NCBI RefSeq assembly: GCF_012396365.1
Contig: NZ_JAAXPG010000038.1
Span: forward strand, 1-62,604
Reading direction: 5' to 3'
From: Nocardiopsis alborubida
GTDB taxonomy: Bacteria > Actinomycetota > Actinomycetes > Streptosporangiales > Streptosporangiaceae
DNA length: 62,604 bases
Below the pieces are notes generated by a model, which was given only the letters and a program-made list of their open reading frames with translations, did no database searches and was not told where the DNA came from. This document shows, one piece after another, positions 29,335 to 36,854 of the stretch. The number at the start of each line of letters is the position of its first letter. The stretch's first letter is position 1. The position numbers were made by a program, and so were the translations under genes.

Positions 29335-31719
29335 GTGGGTCAGGGGACATTGCTTCAAAGAATCAGCCAACTGGTCGTCGTCGGCGTCGTCGCTGGGCTC
29401 CTCGTCGCCGCGCTCGCGCTCCCGGCCGTCGGGGGCCTGGGCATCACGGCGCGCAACGTGGCCAGCGGCTTCCTGGAGATGCCCAGCAATCTGGAGACTC
29501 CGCCGCCTCCTCAGAGATCGACGATCTATGACAGCGAGGGCGGCGTCATCGCGGAGATCTTCGACCAGAACCGCGAACTCGTCGAAATCGAGGACGTCTC
29601 GCCGGTCATGATCGACGCGATCCTCGCCATCGAGGACGCCCACTTCTACGAGCACGGCGGCATGGACGTGTCGGGCACGCTGCGCGCCGCGCTCCGCACG
29701 CTCAACGGCGACACCCAGGGCGCGTCCTCCATCACCCAGCAGTACGTCAAGAACGTCCAGATCGAGGCGGCCACCACCCAGGAGGAACTGGAGGAGGCCT
29801 CCGAGACGACGATCGCCCGCAAGATCCGGGAGCTGCGCTACGCCGTCGCCCTGGAACAGCGGATGACCAAGGACGAGATCCTCGAGGGCTACCTCAACAT
29901 CGCCTACTTCAGCGACGGCGCCTACGGGGTCGAGTCCGCCGCGCAGCACTTCTTCCAGGTGCCCGCCAGCGACCTGGAGCTGCACCAGGCCGCCACCATC
30001 GCGGGCCTGGTCCGCTACCCCTACCTCTACAACCCCCGTTTCTTCCCCGAGCAGACCACCGACCGCCGCAACGTCGTGCTCGACCGCATGGTGGCCACCG
30101 ACGCCATCACCGAGGCGGAGGCCGAGGAGGCCAAGCAGGTCCCGATGGAGGTGGAGGTCTCCACCCCGCCCAACGGCTGCGTGCCCAGCGACCAGCCGTT
30201 CTTCTGCGACTACGTGGTCCAGGAGATCGAGAAGGACGAGCGCTTCGGCCAGAACGAGACCGAGCGGGCGCGCTGGCTGCGCACCGCCGGACTCCAGATC
30301 CACACCACGCTCGACCCGCAGACCCAGGTGTCGGCGCAGGAGGCCGTGGACGAGTGGGTCCCGCGCGAGAACGAGTCCCGCAAGGTGGCCGCCGAGGTGG
30401 TCATCCAGCCGGGCACCGGCCACATCCTGGGCATGGTGCAGAGCCGCAACTACGGGCCCGACGAGAGCAAGCTCGGCGAGACCTCCATCAACTTCGCCAC
30501 CGACGCGGACCGGGGCGGCAGCAGCGGCTTCCAGGCGGGTTCCACGTTCAAGGCGTTCACCCTGGCGGCGGCGCTGGCCGAGGGGATGCCGTTCGGCACC
30601 TCGTTCAACTCACCGGCCAGTGTGACCGTCTCCGGGCAGCGCAGCTGTAACGGCGGCACCCTGAGTCCCTGGTCGCCCAGCAACTCCGGTGACACCAACT
30701 CCAACACCACGCACAACATGATGACCGGGACGAGGGCCTCGTCCAACACCTACTTCGCGCAGCTCCAGGCGCGGGTGGGCATCTGCGACGTGATGGAGAT
30801 GACCGAGGACCTGGGACTGCGGCGCGCGGACGGCACGCTGTTCACCGAGAACGAGCGGACGCTGGCCAACAGCAGCTTCACCCTGGGCAGCGAGGAGGTC
30901 TCCCCGCTGCGGGTGGCCAACGCCTACTCGGTCTTCGCCTCGGGCGGGATCCTGTGCGAGCCGCAGGCCATCACCAAGATCATCGACCAGCACGCGCACG
31001 AGACGATCGAGATCGAGCCCGAGTGCGAGCGGGTGCTCGACGAGGAGGTGGCCGACGGGGTCAGCTACCTGCTGGAGCAGCCCTTCAACGGCGGCACCGC
31101 GGCCTCCCTGAACATCGGCCGTCCGGCGGCGGGCAAGACCGGTACCACCGACGGCTCGGCCGCGGCCTGGTTCGCCGGGTTCACCCCGCAGATGGCCGGT
31201 GCGGTCTTCGTGGGCGACCCGCGCGGCCCGCAGCAGTACCCGCTGCGCAACGTCACCATCGGCGACCGCTACTTCCCGGTGGTGTACGGGGCGACGATCC
31301 CGGGCCCGATCTGGGAGGAGACCATGATCGGCGCCCACGAGGGCCTGGACGTCGAGCAGCTGCCGGCGGCCCCGTCGCAGTTCGGCTCGACGTCGGCCCC
31401 GCGCACGGACGAGGACGCCAGCCCGGCCAGTGACGACGGCGGCGTGCCGGACGTGCTCGGCCGGTCCGAGGCGGACGCGGTGAGCACCCTGGAGGCCGCG
31501 GGCTACACGGTGAACGTGTCCTCCACCCGGGTCCGCTCCCCCGAGCCCGAGGGCACGGTGGCCGCGGTCAACCCGGATCCGGGGACGCGGCTGCCGGAGG
31601 GGGCCACGGTCAACGTGTTCCTCAGCAGCGGCGGCGGAACCGCCAGCGGGCCGGAGGAGGACGAGGACTGGTTCCCGGTCGCGCCCGCGTCGAACTCCCC
31701 CGGCCGGGAGGACGACTGA
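29335..31719 (+). CDS. Class A penicillin-binding protein with PASTA domain (PonA2-like)
   Basis: A 794-aa bifunctional cell-wall synthase with one N-terminal transmembrane helix. The glycosyltransferase 51 domain has EDAHFYEHGGMD and ASSITQQYVKN. The transpeptidase domain has GSTFKAF (SxxK), SSNTY (SxN) and GKTGTTDG (KTG). One PASTA domain (about residues 695-765) and an acidic tail end the protein. Synteny with whiB4 and the phosphoesterase matches ponA2 (Rv3682). GTG 29335 is probably leaderless: TAGTCT ends 6 nt upstream and no Shine-Dalgarno is seen. Confidence 0.94.
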   Translation: MGQGTLLQRISQLVVVGVVAGLLVAALALPAVGGLGITARNVASGFLEMPSNLETPPPPQRSTIYDSEGGVIAEIFDQNRELVEIEDVSPVMIDAILAIEDAHFYEHGGMDVSGTLRAALRTLNGDTQGASSITQQYVKNVQIEAATTQEELEEASETTIARKIRELRYAVALEQRMTKDEILEGYLNIAYFSDGAYGVESAAQHFFQVPASDLELHQAATIAGLVRYPYLYNPRFFPEQTTDRRNVVLDRMVATDAITEAEAEEAKQVPMEVEVSTPPNGCVPSDQPFFCDYVVQEIEKDERFGQNETERARWLRTAGLQIHTTLDPQTQVSAQEAVDEWVPRENESRKVAAEVVIQPGTGHILGMVQSRNYGPDESKLGETSINFATDADRGGSSGFQAGSTFKAFTLAAALAEGMPFGTSFNSPASVTVSGQRSCNGGTLSPWSPSNSGDTNSNTTHNMMTGTRASSNTYFAQLQARVGICDVMEMTEDLGLRRADGTLFTENERTLANSSFTLGSEEVSPLRVANAYSVFASGGILCEPQAITKIIDQHAHETIEIEPECERVLDEEVADGVSYLLEQPFNGGTAASLNIGRPAAGKTGTTDGSAAAWFAGFTPQMAGAVFVGDPRGPQQYPLRNVTIGDRYFPVVYGATIPGPIWEETMIGAHEGLDVEQLPAAPSQFGSTSAPRTDEDASPASDDGGVPDVLGRSEADAVSTLEAAGYTVNVSSTRVRSPEPEGTVAAVNPDPGTRLPEGATVNVFLSSGGGTASGPEEDEDWFPVAPASNSPGREDD

Positions 31720-31734
31720 GGCCTGACACGTGAG

Positions 31735-31764
31735 AGGGGCGGCGGTGCGTGCACCGCCGCCCCT
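31735..31764. terminator. Strong terminator after the PBP gene
   Basis: AGGGGCGGCGGTGC (31735-31748) and GCACCGCCGCCCCT (31751-31764), a perfect 14-bp inverted repeat around GT, followed by TCG. It serves the PBP gene and may also stop YqeY transcription, which converges on it. Confidence 0.85.
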
Positions 31765-31860
31765 TCGCGTTCCCGGCCGTTCCCGGGTGGGACACGGTCG
31801 GGCCGGGCCCGGCGGGAACGGCGGACACGGTCCGCCCGGTCCGGGCCCGGCCGGGTCAGG

Positions 31861-32316
31861 TCATCCGGCCAGCTGGCGCTTGACCTCTGCGGCCACGCGG
31901 GCGCCCTCGGCCCGACCGGCGATCTTGGGGTTGACGACCTTCATGACCTGGCCCATGGCTCGGGGGCCGTCGGCGCCGGTCTCGGTGACGGCCTCGGCCA
32001 CCAGCGACGACAGCTCCTCGTCGGTGAGCTGCTTGGGCAGGTAGTCGGAGATGACCTCGCTCTCGGCCCGCTCGGCCGCGGCCTGCTCGGGCCGGTCGCC
32101 CTTGTCGAACGCCTCGGCGGCCTCGCGGCGCTTCTTGGCCTCCCGGGTGAGCAGACGGGTGATCTCGTCGTCGCCGAGGGAGCGCGAGGTGCTGCCGGCG
32201 GCCTCCTCGGTGGAGATGGCGGCCAGGACCATGCGCAGGGTGCCGGTGCGCACCTTGTCACGCGCCTTGATGGCGGTGGTCAGGTCGTTCTTGAGACGGG
32301 CTTTGAGTTCGGACAT
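31861..32316 (-). CDS. GatB/YqeY-domain protein
   Basis: A 151-aa YqeY-family protein, all alpha, related to the C-terminal tRNA-interacting domain of GatB. Typical features are LKARLKNDLTTAIKARDKVR at the start, ISDYLPKQLTDEEL in the middle and GPRAMGQVMKVVNPKIAGRA near the end. Function is unproven, perhaps linked to amidotransferase or tRNA. ATG 32316. Divergent from the phosphoesterase. Confidence 0.9.
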   Translation of the reverse strand: MSELKARLKNDLTTAIKARDKVRTGTLRMVLAAISTEEAAGSTSRSLGDDEITRLLTREAKKRREAAEAFDKGDRPEQAAAERAESEVISDYLPKQLTDEELSSLVAEAVTETGADGPRAMGQVMKVVNPKIAGRAEGARVAAEVKRQLAG

Positions 32317-32474
32317 GAGCCGATCCTACGGCGGGGCGCCGCGGGGCCACCAACGGTTTGCGCGTGCGGACGCCGTGTGGGCGGAGCTCACACGGCGCCG
32401 TCGGTCGGCGGCCGGGATTCGCGCCCGTGTGCTCCGTGGATCTGCGACGATCTCTGTGACGACGAAGGAGGGCG

Positions 32475-33395
32475 ATGGGCGCCGACAACAGACGAATCCT
32501 GCGCAGAGTGGGCCGCGCGGCCGCGATCACGGGCGCCGTCGGAGCGGCGGGACTGGTCTACGCCTCGGTCATCGAGCGCAACTGGTTCCGACTGCGCCGC
32601 TACGAGCTGCCTCTGCTGCCCCCCGGCAGCCCGCGGCTGCGGATCCTGCACCTGTCCGACGCGCACCTGACACCCGACCGGAAGATGCTCATCGAGTGGA
32701 TCCGGGGGCTGGAGGCCCACGAGCCGGACCTCGTGGTCAACACGGGTGACTCGCTGGCGCACCCGGACGCGGTGGGGCCGTTCACCGAGGCCCTGGGGCC
32801 GCTGCTGGACCGGCCGGGCGCGTTCGTGTACGGGTCCAACGACCTGTTCTCGCCGCAGCCGAAGAACCCGGCCCGCTACCTGTGGCGGACCAGCAAGAAC
32901 GACTACAACAAGCGCCGGGTGCCGGACCTGCCCTGGCGTGAGCTGGGCGAGGCCATGTCCGCGTCCGGATGGCTGGACCTGAACAACCGCAGGGGCGGAC
33001 TGAAGGCGGGCGGGCTCGACATCGCCCTGGCCGGGGTGCACGACTCGCACATCAAGCTGGACAGGTACGAGGAGGTCGCCGGACCAGCCGACCCGTCGGC
33101 GGCCCTGCGCCTGGGCGTGCTGCACTCGCCGGAGCCGTCCAACCTGGACCGGTTCGCGGCCGACGGCTACCAACTGCTCCTGGCCGGGCACACGCACGGC
33201 GGCCAGCTGTGCCTGCCGTTCTACGGGACCCTGGTCACCAACTGCGGGATCGACCGCAAGCGCGCCTGGGGGCTGCACGAGTACGGGGACGCGTGGCTGC
33301 ACGTGTCCGGCGGCCTGGGCACCTCCCCGTACGCCCCGGTGCGGTTCTGCTGCCGTCCGGAGGCCTCCCTGCTGGACCTCGTGGCCTCCTCCTGA
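32475..33395 (+). CDS. Membrane-anchored metallophosphoesterase
   Basis: A 306-aa calcineurin-like phosphoesterase with an N-terminal transmembrane helix (AAAITGAVGAAGLVYASVI). Metal motifs are HLSDAHLTPD, VNTGDSLAH, YGSNDLF (in place of GNHD) and LLAGHTHGGQL. Homologues (YkuE/YaeI-like, Rv3683) act near the membrane, possibly on lipid or nucleotide phosphates; the substrate here is unknown. ATG 32475 with GGAGGG upstream. Follows the PBP/YqeY pair as in mycobacteria. Confidence 0.9.
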   Translation: MGADNRRILRRVGRAAAITGAVGAAGLVYASVIERNWFRLRRYELPLLPPGSPRLRILHLSDAHLTPDRKMLIEWIRGLEAHEPDLVVNTGDSLAHPDAVGPFTEALGPLLDRPGAFVYGSNDLFSPQPKNPARYLWRTSKNDYNKRRVPDLPWRELGEAMSASGWLDLNNRRGGLKAGGLDIALAGVHDSHIKLDRYEEVAGPADPSAALRLGVLHSPEPSNLDRFAADGYQLLLAGHTHGGQLCLPFYGTLVTNCGIDRKRAWGLHEYGDAWLHVSGGLGTSPYAPVRFCCRPEASLLDLVASS

Positions 33396-33468
33396 CCCTC
33401 CTCGGCGCTCCGGCCGAAAACCGTGCGCGAGCACTCCCGGGAGTCCGCTAGACTTGTGGACGTTGCTT

Positions 33469-33545
33469 CGGGGTGTAGCGCAGCTTGGCAGCGCGCTTCG
33501 TTCGGGACGAAGAGGTCGTGGGTTCAAATCCCGCCACCCCGACCA
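33469..33545 (+). tRNA. tRNA-Pro (CGG)
   Basis: A 77-nt cloverleaf with encoded CCA. The acceptor stem CGGGGTG pairs with CACCCCG. The anticodon arm CTTCG-TTCGGGA-CGAAG places CGG at 33503-33505, reading CCG. The T arm is GTGGGTTCAAATCCCGC. TAGACT at 33449-33454 is a good -10 for transcription starting a few bases before the gene. Confidence 0.97.
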
Positions 33546-33547
33546 GC

Positions 33548-33579
33548 ACGAAGGCCGGTCCTACGGGACCGGCCTTCGT
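33548..33579 (+). terminator. tRNA-Pro terminator
   Basis: ACGAAGGCCGGTCC (33548-33561) and GGACCGGCCTTCGT (33566-33579), a perfect 14-bp stem closed by a TACG tetraloop, begin 2 nt after the CCA end. Confidence 0.88.
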
Positions 33580-33688
33580 CGTGTCGGGGGCCGAACAGGG
33601 AGCCTCGGCACCGGGCGGAACCCCGGGAAACCGCGGCCCCGCCCCCGGCCCGGGTGCGGGGAGCCGGGCCGGGGAAGCGCCGGGCTGC

Positions 33689-34207
33689 CTAGCGGATGTT
33701 CACGTCCACGCAGGCGTAGAAGGCGTTACCGGTGTCGGCGACGTTCCAGCGGGCCAGGATCGTGTGGCGGCCGTTGTAGCCGGACAGGTCCACGTTGTGG
33801 TGGACGGTCGAGTCGGGCCGGGCCCCGCCGTCGTCGAAGTTGGCGATGCGCTGACCGCCGATGAAGTACTCCCAGTTGGCGGTGGCGTGCGTGACGGTCA
33901 GGGTCCAGGTGAAGTTCAGCGAGGTGCCGACCTGGGTGACGTGCCAGCCGTGGTTGTCGTCGTCGAGCTCGGAGAACCGGGAGTTGCCGCCGGAACAGCT
34001 CATCAGGCCCTTGGGGCCCTCCACGCTCTGCGGCTCCCACTGGATGCCGCCGCACTCGACCATGCCCGCCGCGCACTGCGCCTGGCGGCTCATGGGGGCC
34101 GAGACGTAGCCGTGCGCGCTGGCCGCGCTGGCGGGCATCAGGGTGAAGATCAGAGCGGTGGCCGCGGCGACGGCGGAGGCGGAGCGGATCCTGTTGAGGG
34201 TCTTCAT
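33689..34207 (-). CDS. Secreted AA10 lytic polysaccharide monooxygenase
   Basis: A 172-aa copper enzyme that oxidatively cleaves chitin or cellulose. The signal peptide ends SAASA, so mature His1 (residue 32, HGYVSAP) forms the histidine brace with His107 in VTHATANWEYF; Phe163 is the axial aromatic residue. There is no carbohydrate-binding module. The short chitin-type form suggests chitin, but this is inference. ATG 34207, with AGAAGGG upstream. A sigma-70-like promoter lies 210 nt upstream. Confidence 0.92.
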   Translation of the reverse strand: MKTLNRIRSASAVAAATALIFTLMPASAASAHGYVSAPMSRQAQCAAGMVECGGIQWEPQSVEGPKGLMSCSGGNSRFSELDDDNHGWHVTQVGTSLNFTWTLTVTHATANWEYFIGGQRIANFDDGGARPDSTVHHNVDLSGYNGRHTILARWNVADTGNAFYACVDVNIR

Positions 34208-34416
34208 TGAACGGGGCCCTTCTCTTCGGGTCACGATCCCGTCCGGCCTGGCGGCACGGTGCGGGGGATTCGTAGCGGGGTGACCCGGACCGTTTTTCCG
34301 GCCCAGGAAGTGGAGTGCGTCCGTAGGGGCTCGGATATTTCCCCCGCGGACACCGGACGTCGTTGTCCCGGCCATTCCGGGCGTCCCCGGAATTTCCTTC
34401 CACCTGTTGTCGGTAG

Positions 34417-34445
34417 ACCGTAAAGACCCTGTCACTACACGTCAA
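34417..34445 (-). promoter_or_regulatory. Promoter of the LPMO gene
   Basis: On the minus strand TTGACG (34445-34440) is followed after 17 nt by TACGGT (34422-34417). A direct repeat GGTCT-N5-GGTCT spans the -10 region, resembling in outline the direct-repeat operators of Streptomyces chitinase genes. The leader would be about 200 nt long. The rest of 34208-34754 shows no gene. Confidence 0.55.
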
Positions 34446-34754
34446 TACCCCTGTCGTGCAGGGGGACGGCGTACCACATCGTCGGTGGCCCGACCGGGCG
34501 AACGCATTCCGGCACTGGTACTGACGGCACTTCCTCCGTCATTTGCGCCGCGAACTGGAAAGACACCTTACAGTTGCAAGTCCTGGTCTGTCGTAAAACG
34601 TTGTGGACCATCGGCCCTTCGATCCGCTCCTGGACCGGTTCTAACCAGATGGATAGATTTCCCTTACCCCCGCTCCGGCGCGGCCCGGCGACGGCAGGTC
34701 CCGCGCCGGAAAACGCGTGGCCGCGTGCGGAGGTCGGATCCTAGGCTCTCGGGC

Positions 34755-35810
34755 ATGCCCCCGGTCTTCCTCCCCGGCCTGGAACTGTCCCGGGCCCTGT
34801 ACACGGACGCGGTCGCGCCCCTGCTCGCCCGAGGTCCCCGGCCCGTCACGCACGCCGCCGCGCTGCTCGGCGCCGGGTCCGAGGTCCTCGGACTGGACAC
34901 CGAGCGCTCCACCGACCACGGCTGGGGGCCGCGGCTCCAGGTCTTCGTGGACGGACCCGGCGAACGCGAACGCGTGCTGGCGCTGCTCGCCGGGGGCCTG
35001 CCCGAGCGGGTGCGCGGCTGGCCGGTCCGGTTCGGCCCCAACGACGGCCCTCCCCAGACGTGGCGGCCCGACGCCGACGCGCCCGAGGGCCGACACCGGG
35101 TGGAGGTCAGCGGGTCCGGCGACTGGCTGCGGGGCCGGCTCGGCTTCGACCCGGGCGAGGGGGTGGAGGTCGCCGACTGGCTCGCCACGCCCACCCAGCG
35201 GCTGGCCGAGGTGGTGGGCGGAGCCGTCTTCCACGACGGCGTCGGCGCGGTCACACGGGCCAGAGAGCGGCTGGCCTGGTACCCGGACGACGTGTGGCGG
35301 TACGTGCTGGCCTGCCAGTGGCAGCGCGTGTCCCAGGAGGAGGCGTTCGTCGGCCGCTGCGCGGAGGTGGGAGACCGTCTGGGCGCGCGGGTGGTCGCGG
35401 CCCGGGTGGTCCGCGACCTCATGCGCCTGGCCCTGCTGCTGGAGCGCCGCTACCCGCCCTACTCCAAGTGGCTGGGAAGCGCCTTCGCCCGCCTGCCCTG
35501 GGCGGCGGAGCTGGCCCCGCTCCTGGAACGGGCTCTGGACGCGGACGCCGCGGCCCTCGCCGAGGCGTCCTCCCTGGTGGCCGACCGGCAGAACCGGACC
35601 GGCCTCGCCGCCGCCCTGGACACCCGGCCCCGGCCGTTCCACGAACGCCCCTGGCCGGTGCTGGACGCGGCCCGGTTCGCCCGCGCCCTGCTGGCGGGGA
35701 TCACCGCCCCCGAGCTGGCCGCACGGCCGCCGGTGGGGGCGATCGACCAGTTCGCGGACAACACCGACGCGCTGACCCGGCCGGAGGTGTTCCGCTCCCT
35801 GGGTCCGTGA
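34755..35810 (+). CDS. DUF4037 protein (nucleotidyltransferase-like)
   Basis: A 351-aa cytoplasmic protein of the DUF4037 family. The N-terminal part (LGAGSEVLGLDTERSTDHGW) resembles a nucleotidyltransferase fold: a GSE-type turn followed by a DxxxSTDH acidic motif. The helical C-terminal half has RLALLLERRYPPYSKW. Substrate unknown. ATG 34755 follows TAGGCT (34742-34747) by 7 nt without a Shine-Dalgarno, so it is likely leaderless. It stands alone between divergent LPMO and DUF2236 genes. Confidence 0.82.
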   Translation: MPPVFLPGLELSRALYTDAVAPLLARGPRPVTHAAALLGAGSEVLGLDTERSTDHGWGPRLQVFVDGPGERERVLALLAGGLPERVRGWPVRFGPNDGPPQTWRPDADAPEGRHRVEVSGSGDWLRGRLGFDPGEGVEVADWLATPTQRLAEVVGGAVFHDGVGAVTRARERLAWYPDDVWRYVLACQWQRVSQEEAFVGRCAEVGDRLGARVVAARVVRDLMRLALLLERRYPPYSKWLGSAFARLPWAAELAPLLERALDADAAALAEASSLVADRQNRTGLAAALDTRPRPFHERPWPVLDAARFARALLAGITAPELAARPPVGAIDQFADNTDALTRPEVFRSLGP

Positions 35811-35987
35811 GCCGCGTCCCGGCCGCGCGACCCGGGCCGTCCGTGCGGGCAGGACCATCCCGTGCGCGAGCCCTCCCCCCTCCCGTCTTCAGGCCGTACG
35901 CGCGCCCGGTCCGCCCCGTCACCGCGGGTGCGCCCACGGGGGCGTGGTCCGCCCGCACGCGCGCGCGGGTGCCGTACGATCCCAGGC

Positions 35988-36839
35988 ATGGGCAGACCGT
36001 CCGACCGATCACCTCTACGAAGGATCAGCGCGGAGGCCTGCGTCCTCGGCGGCGCGGGGTACGCCCTCCTGCTCCAGATCGCCCACCCCAGCGTCGCCCG
36101 CGGGGTGCACGACCACAGCGACTTCTCCTCCCGGCCGTTCAACCGGCTGCTCGGCACCCTCTACTTCGTGTACGGCACGGTCTACGGCACCGAGGAGGAG
36201 CGAAAGCGCCTGCACGACATCGTGCGGGCGCTGCACCGCAAGGTGAACGGCCCCGGGTACCGGGCCCTGGACGACGACCTCCTGCTGTGGGTGGCCGCCA
36301 CCCTGTTCCAGTCCGCCTCGCGGCTGCACGCGATGGTGTTCGGCGAACTCGGCGAGGAGGAGCGCGCCCTGCACCTGCGCGAGGCGTCGGCGTTCGCCAC
36401 CGCCCTGGGCCTGCCCGAGGAGAAGTGGCCCGCGTCCCCCGAGGAGTTCGCCGCCTACTGGGAAGGGGCCCTGTCCCGGCTGGAGGTGGGTGAGGAGGCC
36501 CGCGCCATCACCAAGCAGTTGTTCCACCCGCCGAGCGCGCCCCTGCGCCCGCTGATGCGGATCCAGCTCCTGCTCACCGGCGGGCTGCTCCCGCCGGACC
36601 TGCGCGAGCGGTTCGCGATCCCGTGGTCGCGGGCGCGCCAGCGCCGGTTCGACCGGATCGTGCGGACGACCCGCGCGGTGTACCCGCACGTCCCCCGGCC
36701 GGTGCGCGTCCTGCCCGCGACGCTGTGCCTGTGGACCATGCGGCGCGGAACCCTGGGGCCGCGCTGGCTGGGGCCGCCGCGACGCCGTTCGAGGCCAGGT
36801 GCGGCGCCGCGCCGCGGGGCGAGGGGAACCGTCGGCTAG
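35988..36839 (+). CDS. DUF2236 (oxygenase MpaB-like) protein
   Basis: A 283-aa protein of the DUF2236 family, whose members include heme b-binding oxygenases such as MpaB and latex-clearing protein. LLLQIAHPSVARGVHDHSDF near the N terminus is the family hallmark. Its activity and substrate cannot be read. ATG 35988 follows TACGAT (35975-35980) by 7 nt, a leaderless-type start. It converges with the SARP gene. Confidence 0.82.
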   Translation: MGRPSDRSPLRRISAEACVLGGAGYALLLQIAHPSVARGVHDHSDFSSRPFNRLLGTLYFVYGTVYGTEEERKRLHDIVRALHRKVNGPGYRALDDDLLLWVAATLFQSASRLHAMVFGELGEEERALHLREASAFATALGLPEEKWPASPEEFAAYWEGALSRLEVGEEARAITKQLFHPPSAPLRPLMRIQLLLTGGLLPPDLRERFAIPWSRARQRRFDRIVRTTRAVYPHVPRPVRVLPATLCLWTMRRGTLGPRWLGPPRRRSRPGAAPRRGARGTVG

Positions 36840-36854
36840 GACCGGCTGAGACCG

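Noticed and set aside
34560..34620. TGGTCT...GGACCA as a DasR site before the LPMO
   Set aside because: The half sites are 15 bp apart and do not form the compact TGGTCTAGACCA operator.
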